From Betaproteobacteria bacterium (GTDB lineage: Bacteria; Pseudomonadota; Gammaproteobacteria; Burkholderiales; SG8-41), in the NCBI GenBank assembly GCA_947486575.1, contig CANKUB010000003.1, positions 42,019 to 106,018 on the forward strand: a DNA stretch of 64,000 nucleotides. The letters are read 5' to 3'. The notes below the pieces were generated by a model. It saw only the letters and a list, made by a program, of their open reading frames with translations. It made no database searches and was not told where the DNA came from. Below are positions 46,900 through 55,384 of the stretch, piece by piece. The stretch's first letter is position 1; each line of letters begins with the position of its first letter. The position numbers were made by a program, and so were the translations under genes.

Positions 46900-47880
46900 A
46901 TGGAACCTGCCCGATTGCTGTACCGTGCCATGGCCGCAATAGTGCTCGCAGGGTGTCCTGCTGTAAGCCACGCACAGGCGGTCGCTTATCCCACGAAACC
47001 CATACGCCTCATCGTGCCCTTTCCGCCCGGCGGCAGCAATGACATTGTGGGCCGCTACATTGGCCAAAAGCTCACGGCACGGCTGGGCCAGCAAATTGTC
47101 ATCGACAACCGCGCGGGGGCCGACGCCATTATCGGCACTCAACTGGCCGCAAACGCAGTGCCAGATGGCTATACCCTATTGATGGCGTCCATCACGCACA
47201 CGATGACGCCTGCCACACAACGTAAGCTGCCCTACGATCCGATCATAGCATTCACACCGGTTGCGCTAATCGGCACTGCACCCGTTGCATTCGCCAGTTA
47301 TCCACCGTCGCCCATACAAACGTTGAAGGAATTGATCGCGCTTGCCAAAGCTAGGCCGGGCCAGATTCAGTACGCGTCTTCCAGCGCAGGCGGACTGACG
47401 CATTTCGCGGGCGAATTGTTCAATCTGATGGCGGGCGTAAAGATGGTGATCGTGCCCTATAAGGGCGGCACGCCCGCGATCACCGACGTCATCGCGGGCC
47501 ACGTGCCCGTGTTGATCAACACCTTGCCGCCCCTGCTGCCGCACGTGCAATCGGGCAGACTGAAAATGCTCGGCATCAGCAGCGCCAAACGCACGGCTGC
47601 ACTGCCGGATGCGCCCACCATCGCCGAAGGGGGCCTGCCGGGCTATGAGGCGAATATCTGGTGGGGCCTGCTCGGCCCCGCCGGGCTGCCACCGAATATC
47701 ACGAACAAAATCAACGCGGAAGTCGGTGCGATTGTGCGCGAGGCGGAGAGCGTCAAATGGTTTACCTCGCAGGCAAGCGATGCCTTGACCGCAACACCCG
47801 ACGCATTCGGCAAGCTGATTGCTGCCGATATTGCCAAGTGGCAAAAGGTGGCAAAAGACGCAGGTATTGGCAATCCATAA
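46900..47880 (+). CDS. Bug/TctC-family periplasmic solute receptor
   Basis: A 326-residue receptor, signal peptide ending near VSHA-QA. Ligand loops read VPFPPGGSNDIVGRYIGQKL and IDNRAGADAIIGTQL, followed by VPDGYTLLMA. It is co-transcribed with a CMD-family gene 34 bases downstream. The ATG at 46900 is preceded by a purine-rich AGAGGAAA. Confidence 0.93.
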   Translation: MEPARLLYRAMAAIVLAGCPAVSHAQAVAYPTKPIRLIVPFPPGGSNDIVGRYIGQKLTARLGQQIVIDNRAGADAIIGTQLAANAVPDGYTLLMASITHTMTPATQRKLPYDPIIAFTPVALIGTAPVAFASYPPSPIQTLKELIALAKARPGQIQYASSSAGGLTHFAGELFNLMAGVKMVIVPYKGGTPAITDVIAGHVPVLINTLPPLLPHVQSGRLKMLGISSAKRTAALPDAPTIAEGGLPGYEANIWWGLLGPAGLPPNITNKINAEVGAIVREAESVKWFTSQASDALTATPDAFGKLIAADIAKWQKVAKDAGIGNP

Positions 47881-47914
47881 ATTCGTACGCCGTTTACAAC
47901 AACAGGAGGTTCCC

Positions 47915-48472
47915 GTGGCAAGACTACCGTTAGCAAGCCGTGACAGTGTTCCCGAAAACCAGCGTGCCGCGTTCGACGAACTGCTGAAAGGCTACGGCGC
48001 CGTGCCGCGCTTTGGCCCGAGTTCCATCATGGTTCACGTGCCCAAGGCGCATCAGATCATGAATGCGCTGAACCTCTATTTGCGCAACGAATCCACGCTG
48101 CCGAAAAAAATTCAGGAACTGGCGATGCTGGTCACCGCGCGCGAAAACGATTGCCAGTACGTGTGGAATGCGCATGCAGCCAGCGCGCGCGCCAGCGGCG
48201 TGCCCGACGCCCTGGTCGATGCCCTGCGCGACCGCAAGGAACTGCCCCGCTTGGCGGATGATGAAAGCGCCGTCGTGCGCTTTGCGCAGGAATTCTTCCG
48301 CACCCGCCGCGTCAGCCGTGGCGGCTTTCAGCTGGCGCTGGAGCAACTGGGACAACAGGGCGTGATTGAACTAGGGCTGATACTGGGCAACTACGCAAGC
48401 ATCGCATTGCTGGTGAATTCGTTTGACGCGGATTTGCCTCCGGATCGGAAGGAGGCGATTTTGCCGGTGTGA
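47915..48472 (+). CDS. carboxymuconolactone decarboxylase (CMD)-family protein
   Basis: A 185-residue CMD-fold protein with a GTG start preceded by AACAGGAGG; the track ORF overruns into the previous gene. Typical segments are RNESTLPKKIQELAMLVTAREN, YVWNAHAASARASGVPDALVDAL and GQQGVIELGLILGNYASIALLVNSF. The Trp-Asn-x-His pattern in the first helix pair belongs to the CMD-like group. No CxxC is present. It probably acts on a lactone or carboxylate imported with the upstream Bug receptor (inference). Confidence 0.9.
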   Translation: MARLPLASRDSVPENQRAAFDELLKGYGAVPRFGPSSIMVHVPKAHQIMNALNLYLRNESTLPKKIQELAMLVTARENDCQYVWNAHAASARASGVPDALVDALRDRKELPRLADDESAVVRFAQEFFRTRRVSRGGFQLALEQLGQQGVIELGLILGNYASIALLVNSFDADLPPDRKEAILPV

Positions 48473-48519
48473 TCCAGAGTGTTGCGGCAATAATAAATAA
48501 GTTCAATCGATTGCCCTTT

Positions 48520-48609
48520 GTAGGGTGGGCAAGACGTTTTTGTTTTACCCAAGCGACTGATCGTGGTGTGCGGCAAAACGCGTGGGCACAAAAGACGTGC
48601 CCACCCTAC
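48520..48609. repeat. MITE-like element with GTAGGGTGGGCA ends
   Basis: About 90 bases with terminal inverted repeats GTAGGGTGGGCA and TGCCCACCCTAC and inner partial complementarity (AGACGTTTTT / AAAAGACGT). Non-coding. It lies between the CMD stop and the convergent Bug gene. A common interspersed repeat type, distinct from the 21332 element. Confidence 0.8.
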
Positions 48610-48614
48610 GCTCA

Positions 48615-49592
48615 CTAATCGAGTTTGATGTTGGCCGCCTTGATCACTTTGCCATATTTCATTAACTCTGCTTTGATCATCGCTGCAAACTGCTGGGGAT
48701 TGGAGATAAAGGGATCGGCGCCTTGGCTATTCAATCTTTCCTTCACATCAGACATCGACAGAATCTTCGCAAGCTCAGTCGACATTTTGTCGACAATCAG
48801 TGGGGAGGTGCCTGCGGGAGCCACAACACCTTGCCAGTAGCTCACATCGAAATTCGGCACACCGGCTTCCGCGAAAGTGGGCAGTTGGGGCAGTGCCGCC
48901 AGACGCGATTCGCCTGTGATAGCCATGGCCTTTAGTCGGCCGCTTTTTACAGGGCCAATCAGGTTAATCGGCACATTGATATGCATTTGCACATGACCGC
49001 CAAGTAGATCGGTAAGCGCCGGCCCACCGCCTTTGTAGGGGATATGCTGCAGCTTGACGCTGGTGAGTTGGCTTAACACTTCCATCGCCAGATGCCCTTG
49101 CCCGCCATTGCCGGACGAAGCGTAGGTCAGTTGTCCAGGCTTGGATTTGGCCAGAGCAAGCAATTCCTGCAGGTTGTTGGCCGATAACGAAGGGTGCAGC
49201 ACCAGCATGAAAGGGATGCGTGTGAGCGTGGCCACAGGTGCAAAATCGCGCAGGGTGTCGTAAGGCAGGCTAGACGAGAAGTTCGGCAGAATGGCCAGCG
49301 TGCTATCAACAAACAAAATGGTGTAGCCATCGGGAGACGCTTTGGCCCCGATTTCGGTTCCGATAATGGTATTGCCACCGCCACGGTTGTCGACCAGCAC
49401 CTGCTGGCCCCATTTTTCAGTCAATTTCTGCCCGACAATACGAGCCACCACTGACGTGCCGCCGCCCGGCGGGTAAGGGGTGATAAATCGGATGGGCTTG
49501 TTGGGGTACAACTGGGCGACGCTGGGGCCATCAATCATCGTCTGCAACCCCAGGGTCAGGGTAATCGTCATTGCTGTTAAAAATTTCATCAT
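48615..49592 (-). CDS. Bug/TctC-family periplasmic solute receptor
   Basis: A 325-residue receptor, signal peptide ending near PSVA-QLYP. The first ligand loop reads TPYPPGGGTSVVARIVGQKL, with Ser where Asp is usual, which may alter ligand binding. The second loop is VDNRGGGNTIIGTEI, then SPDGYTILFV. It appears monocistronic, with a MITE-like repeat just after its stop. Confidence 0.92.
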   Translation of the reverse strand: MMKFLTAMTITLTLGLQTMIDGPSVAQLYPNKPIRFITPYPPGGGTSVVARIVGQKLTEKWGQQVLVDNRGGGNTIIGTEIGAKASPDGYTILFVDSTLAILPNFSSSLPYDTLRDFAPVATLTRIPFMLVLHPSLSANNLQELLALAKSKPGQLTYASSGNGGQGHLAMEVLSQLTSVKLQHIPYKGGGPALTDLLGGHVQMHINVPINLIGPVKSGRLKAMAITGESRLAALPQLPTFAEAGVPNFDVSYWQGVVAPAGTSPLIVDKMSTELAKILSMSDVKERLNSQGADPFISNPQQFAAMIKAELMKYGKVIKAANIKLD

Positions 49593-49897
49593 GGCGCCTT
49601 ATTTCGCAAGAATTTGGCTCGACGCGCCGCATGGGTACCGCCCAGACACATCTCCTTCTCTCCGATCACAACACCCACGTTTGACGTCGCTTGAGGCACA
49701 GGATACCTTGGTTTTTAAGCCGATCAAGCGTTTGAAAATCTATACCCGATGGCGGCCGGTAAAAAGATGCTGAACTGTTCCATAGCGGACATTGGCCAAT
49801 TTTGCCTTCGGGGTCGTAACCATTGGTAGGAAATCGCATAGGCAAGTACTAAATTCCGTACAATTGGAATCGTAATTTGTACCGAAAAGGTTCTCCC
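49593..49897. other. intergenic region between a Bug gene and the antitoxin gene
   Basis: About 305 bases with no plausible coding sequence or RNA gene. It should hold two divergent promoters. Near its right end are two overlapping inverted repeats, ATTCC/GGAAT (49853-49870) and GTACAA/TTGTAC (49858-49882). Confidence 0.5.
49853..49882. promoter_or_regulatory. probable autoregulatory operator of the antitoxin gene
   Basis: Nested inverted repeats ATTCC-N8-GGAAT and GTACAA-N13-TTGTAC lie just upstream of the antitoxin start. Phd/YefM antitoxins bind such palindromes to repress their own operons. The site is read from sequence; binding is inferred. Confidence 0.5.
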
Positions 49898-50164
49898 ATG
49901 AATACGCTACCCGTAGCCGAACTCAAACGCCGAGGCATGGCCGCCATTGAGGATGGCTTGCGGCATGGCCCGGTACACATCCTCAAGCGCAACCGGCCTG
50001 TAGCTGTGGTGCTATCTGAAGATGCGTATCAGCAGCTTGCGCAGGGCAAGGTAGTGGCGGCGAGCGGTATGACAGCCGTGCAATGGTTGTTAACTCAGCG
50101 CGCTACCAGCAAACGCAGCAAGGCGAAGATTGATGCCGATCTTAAATCCGGGCGCGATTGGTGA
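49898..50164 (+). CDS. Phd/YefM-family antitoxin, orphan
   Basis: An 88-residue antitoxin-like protein: MNTLPVAELKRRGMAAIEDG, then PVHILKRNRPVAVVLSEDAYQQL, the standard Phd/YefM DNA-binding fold. The basic C-terminal tail (TSKRSKAKIDADLKSGRDW) would wrap the toxin. I use the ATG at 49898 with AAAAGGTTC upstream. A GTG overlaps the stop by four bases, the position expected for a toxin start, but that frame closes after nine codons, so the toxin is missing or eroded. Confidence 0.85.
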   Translation: MNTLPVAELKRRGMAAIEDGLRHGPVHILKRNRPVAVVLSEDAYQQLAQGKVVAASGMTAVQWLLTQRATSKRSKAKIDADLKSGRDW

Positions 50165-50180
50165 AACCGTTTTCGAAAGT

Positions 50181-50205
50181 GCTGGCGTGACGAATTCACG
50201 CCAGC
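50181..50205. terminator. hairpin between convergent genes, possible terminator
   Basis: A perfect 10-bp stem GCTGGCGTGA / TCACGCCAGC with a 5-base loop between the antitoxin gene and the ThDP enzyme gene. There is no clear T-run, so it may act weakly or be rho-assisted. Confidence 0.5.
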
Positions 50206-50217
50206 AGATTACTCAAG

Positions 50218-51870
50218 TTACGTCGAATGCGACGAAAACGCCACGGTGCCCGCGCGTGCCGTGTCGTCTGTCTTGATATTGACCAGCGCCACCATGCCTT
50301 CATCGACTTTCTTTTGCGCCCGTATCAGCGCGGGGCCAATGTCTTCGGGTTTTTCGACGTACTCGCCATAGCAGCCCAGGCCCTCGGCCATTTTGTCGTA
50401 GCGCGTGTAGCCAAGATTGCGTCCGGTTTTTTCGCGTTTGGGGTCGGCTGTCCAGCCCCCATTCAGGCTGATCACCACCAAGATCGGCAGCTTGTGGCGC
50501 ACAGCCGTGTCAAGTTCCATGGCGTTCAAGCCGAACGAACCGTCGCCATGCACCACGATCACCTGCTTGTCGGGGCACGCGGCCTTTGCGCCCACGCCAA
50601 ACGGCATGCCCACGCCCATCATGCCGAAGGGGCCGGAATTCAGGCGATGTGCAGGCGCGAATGTCGGCATGGATTGACGACCGAAATTCAGAATTTCCTG
50701 ACCATCCACCACCAGAATGGCATCGCGCTTCATGAAGTTTTTGACTTCTTCGCACAAACGCAGCGGATGGATCGGCGTTTTGTTCATCGCCATGCCGCCG
50801 CCCGTTTCGCCTTTTTTCTTGGCTTCGCCCGCGACAAGTTTCTCGCGCCACGGTGCGTAGTTTTTAGCATCGATGCGGCCTGCCATCGCCGCCAGCATTT
50901 GTTGCAGCACGGCCTTGCAGTCGCCGACGATGCCGATATCCACTTTGCGCGGTGCGCTGGCGATTTCATCGGCATCGATATCGATGCGCGCAATCGTCGC
51001 GCCTGCGGCAAAGCGTGGTGGCGCGGCGTGTCCAATGATGTAGTTCATGCGCGTGCCGATGATCAGGATCAGATCGGCATCGCGAAATGCCGATGAACGC
51101 ATGGTGAGGAACGATAACGGGTGATCATCCGGCAGTACGCCACGGCCCTGCGGCGTGGTGTAAAACGGGATGCCCGCCTTCTCGACAAACTGCGTCAGCT
51201 CCGGCCATGCCTGCGACCAGATCACGCCGCTGCCAGTGAGAATGATCGGATTTTTCGCCTTGGCCAGTGCGGCCATCAGTTTATCGAGTTGCCTCTGTTC
51301 GCCCATCGGGCGCGGACGCAGCAGCGAGCGGCCCGATAGATCCCACTGCACTTCTTCTTCGGGACACTTGCCGTACAGAATGTCGGCGGGCATGTCCAGA
51401 TACACCGGCCCCGGCTTGCCGCCCATCGCTTTCTGAAAGGCGGTGTTGACCATTTCGGGTATGCGGCGAATTTCAATCGCCTGCCCCACCCACTTGCAGC
51501 AGCCGCGCATGATGGCCACCTGATCGATTTCCTGAAACGTTTGCCGACCGAACTGGTGTATCGCGCTGGAGCCGCCAATCGCCACCACCGGTGCGCAGTC
51601 GATCAGCGCGTTGGCCATGCCGGTGGTGAGATTAATCACGCCGGGGCCGCTGGCGGCCATGCACACACTGGGCTTTTGCAGCAGGCGGCTATAGGCCTGT
51701 GCGGAGAGCGCCGCCGCCTGCTCGTGACGCACGTCGATCATCCGGATGCCCTCCTTGGCGCACGCCGTTTCGGCGTGCTGCATCGGCCCGCCCATGATGT
51801 AAAAAATGTCCTTGGTGCCTTCGTTCTTTAGCGCCCTGCCCAGAATTTCGTTGCCGGTAATGTCTGCCAT
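50218..51870 (-). CDS. thiamine-diphosphate-dependent enzyme (oxalyl-CoA decarboxylase/2-hydroxyacyl-CoA lyase-like)
   Basis: A 550-residue acetolactate synthase-superfamily protein. The catalytic Glu is in IDVRHEQAAALSAQAYSR (residue 50). The central domain has ITLTGSGVIWSQAW-like and DLILIIGTRMNY segments. The ThDP motif is VVHGDGSFGLNAMELDTAVR to SLNGGWT. It is co-transcribed 32 bases behind a CaiB/BaiF CoA-transferase. That pairing is the one seen for oxalyl-CoA decarboxylase with formyl-CoA transferase and for 2-hydroxyacyl-CoA lyases, so cleavage of a CoA thioester is likely. The exact substrate is uncertain. Confidence 0.85.
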   Translation of the reverse strand: MADITGNEILGRALKNEGTKDIFYIMGGPMQHAETACAKEGIRMIDVRHEQAAALSAQAYSRLLQKPSVCMAASGPGVINLTTGMANALIDCAPVVAIGGSSAIHQFGRQTFQEIDQVAIMRGCCKWVGQAIEIRRIPEMVNTAFQKAMGGKPGPVYLDMPADILYGKCPEEEVQWDLSGRSLLRPRPMGEQRQLDKLMAALAKAKNPIILTGSGVIWSQAWPELTQFVEKAGIPFYTTPQGRGVLPDDHPLSFLTMRSSAFRDADLILIIGTRMNYIIGHAAPPRFAAGATIARIDIDADEIASAPRKVDIGIVGDCKAVLQQMLAAMAGRIDAKNYAPWREKLVAGEAKKKGETGGGMAMNKTPIHPLRLCEEVKNFMKRDAILVVDGQEILNFGRQSMPTFAPAHRLNSGPFGMMGVGMPFGVGAKAACPDKQVIVVHGDGSFGLNAMELDTAVRHKLPILVVISLNGGWTADPKREKTGRNLGYTRYDKMAEGLGCYGEYVEKPEDIGPALIRAQKKVDEGMVALVNIKTDDTARAGTVAFSSHST

Positions 51871-51902
51871 GATGGTTCTCCTTGGTAGTCTTCTTCGAAT
51901 GT

Positions 51903-53135
51903 TTACGCTGCGGTAATTTTATCGGCGCGCAGTTTTGCAGCTTCATCTGCACCGATGCCGAGCCAATCCTGAAGCACTTCGTCGCTGTGCTGCCCCAGCA
52001 GCGGCGCGGGCTTGACTGGCACCGGCTTGCCGTTAAAGCGCACCGGCCACGCCGCCATCTTGAACTCGCCGTTGGTCGGGTGTTGAATTTTCTGGATGAT
52101 GCCGCGCTCCACGAAGTTGGGATCGTTCATCAATTCCAGTGTATCGCGCACCGCGCCCGCAGGCACGGCAGCACCGATGATACGCATGCACTCATACTTG
52201 TCGCGCTTGCTGGTGAAGTCGGTGATGATGGCGTCGATTTCCGCCTCGTGTTGGACGCGCGCGTCCTGTGTGGCGTAGCGCGGATCGCCGATGAGATCCT
52301 TGCGGCCCAAGGCTTCCAGCAGGCGCGGCCAATGCTCCGGATTGCCGCGGCTGGTGTAAACGTAGACGTAATCATTCGGCCCGCCCGGTGCACAAGGGTA
52401 AATATTGCACGGCGGATTGCCGCCGCTGTTGGATTGCGCACCGGTGCGCGGCGCGGGCTTGCCGGTCTTGGCGGTAATGCCGAACGAGTTGCGGATGTAG
52501 TGCAGCATCGCGTCCTGCATCGCAACCTGCAAATGCACGCCCTTGCCGGTTACGTTGCGCTGATACAGCGCCGACAGAATGCTGATCAGCATCAGCATAC
52601 CGGTGCCGGTGTCGCCGAGCGTTGGCCCCGGCTTGGCAGGCGGGCCATCTGCCTGACCGGTAATACTCATGGTGCCGCCACAGGCCTGCGAGATCATATC
52701 GAATGCCAGGTTCTTCTCGTACGGGCTGCCTTCGCCAAAGCCTTTCACCTGCCCGTAAATAATGCGAGGATTGATTTTGCTCAGCACGTCATAGCCCAGC
52801 CCCAGGCGTTCGATGGCGCCGGGCGCAAAGTTTTCCATGAACACGTCTGCCTTTTCCGCCATCTTCTTGACGATCGCAAGGCCCTGCGGATTTTTCAGAT
52901 TGACGGTGATGGAGCGCTTGTTAGAGTTGTAGTTAAGAAAATACGGATCATCTTTTTTATTGTTGGGTCCCAGGCGGCGGCCGGGATCACCGACGGTGGT
53001 GTTTTCAACTTTCGCCACGTCAGCGCCCAGCCATGCCATTACCTGGGTGCAGGAAGTGCCTGCCTCGAACTGCGTCAGATCCAGTACCCGGACGCCTTTA
53101 AGGCAACCGGGAGCTACGGGTGTCATATCTGTCAT
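51903..53135 (-). CDS. CaiB/BaiF-family (formyl-CoA transferase-like) CoA-transferase
   Basis: A 410-residue family III CoA-transferase. The N-terminus has VRVLDLTQFEAGTSCTQVMAWLGADVAKVE, which resembles formyl-CoA transferases. The catalytic Asp is expected in TLGDTGTGMLMLISIL. The C-terminus has NDPNFVERGIIQKIQHP and PAPLLGQHSDEVLQDWLG. I choose the ATG at 53135, preceded by GGAGAAACC, over the track start 29 residues upstream. It should activate the acid that the downstream ThDP enzyme cleaves. It is divergent from the Bug-Bug-UGSC operon. Confidence 0.9.
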   Translation of the reverse strand: MTDMTPVAPGCLKGVRVLDLTQFEAGTSCTQVMAWLGADVAKVENTTVGDPGRRLGPNNKKDDPYFLNYNSNKRSITVNLKNPQGLAIVKKMAEKADVFMENFAPGAIERLGLGYDVLSKINPRIIYGQVKGFGEGSPYEKNLAFDMISQACGGTMSITGQADGPPAKPGPTLGDTGTGMLMLISILSALYQRNVTGKGVHLQVAMQDAMLHYIRNSFGITAKTGKPAPRTGAQSNSGGNPPCNIYPCAPGGPNDYVYVYTSRGNPEHWPRLLEALGRKDLIGDPRYATQDARVQHEAEIDAIITDFTSKRDKYECMRIIGAAVPAGAVRDTLELMNDPNFVERGIIQKIQHPTNGEFKMAAWPVRFNGKPVPVKPAPLLGQHSDEVLQDWLGIGADEAAKLRADKITAA

Positions 53136-53331
53136 GGGTTTCTCCAGCGAATTAGTGTTGTGGGAGTGGAACGGGGCAAAAGAGCAAAAGAGCGTGAGCG
53201 CGGAGAATCTTAGCGTACGCAAAGCGTCAATTGGATTTCATGTGTGATTGCAATCGCAAGTCCGCAATACGAACCGCACCGCCGGTCGGGAATTGGCCTA
53301 TACTTTTACCCAACAATAAGAGGAGATCGCA

Positions 53332-54348
53332 ATGAATAATCTGCACCAGTCTGTCGCGAATGCTGCGCTGCGCAATGCGAGTATCACGGGATGTATCGTG
53401 GCGGCTTTCGCGTTCGGTTTTCCGGCGCTCGCCATTGCGCAGACAGCGCGTTATCCCCTCCGGCCGATACGCATGATCGTGCCACTTCCCGCCGGTGGCT
53501 CTACGGATATCCTGGCACGTATCGTCGCGCAAAAATACAGTGAAGGCCTGGGCAAAACAGTGATCGTTGATAACCGGCCCGGCGCAGGGACCTCGCTCGG
53601 CAATGAACTGGTGGCGCGCGCCACACCGGATGGCTACACGCTATTGTTTGCCAGCGCGTCGATAGCCACCAATGTGCCGCTGTATCCCAAACTGCCGTTT
53701 CATCCGGTCAAAGACTACACGCCCATCGGCACGGTGGGGCAATCGTTTTATGTGTTGATTGTGCAGCCTTCGCTGGGCATTAACAGCGTGCAGGAGCTGA
53801 TCAATATGGCTAAGGCGAAGCCGAAATACATTCAGTACGCCTCGGCTGGACAAGGCACCATTACGCACATGGCAGTGGAATTGTTCATGATGAACGCGCA
53901 GATCAAAATGCAGGACGTGCCGTTCAAGGGTGGCGCACCCGCGTTGCTGGCATTCTTGAGCGGGCAGATGCCGGTGATATTCAGCCCCATCGCGGAAAGT
54001 TTGCCGTACTTGCGCGCTGGCACCAAGGTGCGCCCACTGGCGGTGACTGCGGCCAAACGTGTGCCGGATCTGCCCGACGTACCAACGCTTACCGAGGCCG
54101 GTGTGCCAGATTCGATAGTGATGTCCCGTACGGCGATATTGGCGCCGCTGGGCACGCCGCAGGATGTGGTCAAAATACTCAACACCGATTTGAATCGCTT
54201 TCTGCAACAACCTGACACACGTGAGCGCATAGCCAGCCATGGTCTGGTGCCGGTCGGTGGCACGCCTGCGGAGCTCACTGATTACCTGACTTCGGAAATT
54301 GCGCGCTGGACCAAAGTGGTCAAGGTAACCGGGATAAGGGTTGAATAA
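53332..54348 (+). CDS. Bug/TctC-family periplasmic solute receptor
   Basis: A 338-residue receptor, the first gene of the operon that contains the selenoprotein. The signal peptide ends near PALAIA-QT. Ligand loops read VPLPAGGSTDILARIVAQKY and VDNRPGAGTSLGNEL, then TPDGYTLLFA. The ribosome site is AGAGGAGATCGCA. A second Bug gene follows after 25 bases and a junction repeat. Confidence 0.94.
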   Translation: MNNLHQSVANAALRNASITGCIVAAFAFGFPALAIAQTARYPLRPIRMIVPLPAGGSTDILARIVAQKYSEGLGKTVIVDNRPGAGTSLGNELVARATPDGYTLLFASASIATNVPLYPKLPFHPVKDYTPIGTVGQSFYVLIVQPSLGINSVQELINMAKAKPKYIQYASAGQGTITHMAVELFMMNAQIKMQDVPFKGGAPALLAFLSGQMPVIFSPIAESLPYLRAGTKVRPLAVTAAKRVPDLPDVPTLTEAGVPDSIVMSRTAILAPLGTPQDVVKILNTDLNRFLQQPDTRERIASHGLVPVGGTPAELTDYLTSEIARWTKVVKVTGIRVE

Positions 54349-54375
54349 TTTTAATAAATAAAATCACTAAGTTAT
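54346..54375 (-). repeat. AT-rich junction repeat, copy 16 (diverged)
   Basis: It starts at the TAA of the Bug gene. On the minus strand it reads CATAACTTAGTGATTTTATT, and fills the gap to the next Bug start. Confidence 0.6.
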
Positions 54376-55363
54376 GTTGTTTTCACTATGCGTGCCGCGA
54401 TTCAGCCTGACACTGATCACTGCGGCAATGGCAGCGTCTGCAACCCTGTCGTACGGACAGGCACTGTCGAAGAACGCAGGTCTGGTGTATCCAGCCAAAC
54501 CCGTACGCCTAGTCACTTCAGCCCCCGGCGGTGGGGTGGATTTCACCGCGCGCCTGCTGGCGCTGGGACTGACCGCGAAGCTTGGACACCAGTTTGTAGT
54601 GGATAACCGTGGCGGCACGCATGTGTCGTCCGTGACCGTCGCCAATGCCGTGCCTGATGGTTACACCGTACTGGTGCAGAACAATACGTTGTGGATCGCG
54701 CCGCTGTTTGAAAAAGCCACGTATTCCGTTTCACAACTTGCGCCAGTGGTGCTCGCCTCGCGCTCGCTCAACATGCTGGTGGTGCATCCTTCGCTGCCGG
54801 TGCATTCGGTGAAAGAGTTGATCGCACTGGCCAAGGCCAAGCCAGGCGAGGTGAATTACGCAGCAGGCCTGGTGGGTTCGGCCAACTTTCTGGCGGGCGA
54901 ATTGTTCAAGCAGATGGCGGGCGTTAACCTGGTGCGCATCAGTTACAAAGGCGGCGGTCCGGCGCTGAATGATGTGATTGCCGGGCAAGTCAAGATCATG
55001 TTCGCCACCACCGGCAGCGCAATGCCGCACGTGAAATCAGGCCGTCTGCGGGCGTTGGCTGTGACCAGTGCTGAACCGACTGCATTAGTACCGGGCCTGC
55101 CCGCCATTGCGGCCACTGTGCCGGGTTATGAGTCGCTGACCTTCTGCGGCCTGTTCGTACCGGCAAAAACAGCGCCCGCGATTATCGCTCGTCTGAATGA
55201 CGCCGCGCGCAAATATCTCGAATTAACGGAGACCAAAGAACGGTTTCTTGTTTCCGGTGTTGAAGCGGCAAGCAGCACGCCACAGCAATTCGACGCCGCC
55301 ATCAAAGCGGACACGGCTCGCGTGGAAAAGGTTTTGCAGGCCACCGGATTACGCGCAGAATAG
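54374..55363 (+). CDS. Bug/TctC-family periplasmic solute receptor
   Basis: A 329-residue receptor, second of two consecutive Bug genes. The signal peptide LITAAMAASATLSYG precedes VYPAKPVRLVTSAPGGGVDF, and the second loop is VDNRGGTHVSSVTV, differing from the usual PGAGG. Then VPDGYTVLVQ. The atypical loops suggest a different ligand from its neighbour. The UGSC selenoprotein gene follows after 21 bases. Confidence 0.92.
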   Translation: MLFSLCVPRFSLTLITAAMAASATLSYGQALSKNAGLVYPAKPVRLVTSAPGGGVDFTARLLALGLTAKLGHQFVVDNRGGTHVSSVTVANAVPDGYTVLVQNNTLWIAPLFEKATYSVSQLAPVVLASRSLNMLVVHPSLPVHSVKELIALAKAKPGEVNYAAGLVGSANFLAGELFKQMAGVNLVRISYKGGGPALNDVIAGQVKIMFATTGSAMPHVKSGRLRALAVTSAEPTALVPGLPAIAATVPGYESLTFCGLFVPAKTAPAIIARLNDAARKYLELTETKERFLVSGVEAASSTPQQFDAAIKADTARVEKVLQATGLRAE

Positions 55364-55384
55364 CGACACAAGCAAGGAGACCAC

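Noticed and set aside
48487-48511. Possible further junction repeat (AATAATAAATAAGTTCAATC)
   Set aside because: It lacks the TTGTTTTTA core; general AT-richness is not enough to include it.
50227-51096. 289-residue plus-strand ORF antisense to the ThDP enzyme
   Set aside because: His/Arg/Ala-rich shadow with no motif; the sense ThDP signature is unmistakable.
51882-53213. 443-residue plus-strand ORF antisense to the CoA-transferase
   Set aside because: The minus-strand frame is a clear CaiB/BaiF protein. The antisense ORF is Arg/His/Ala-rich with no family motif, a typical GC-rich shadow.
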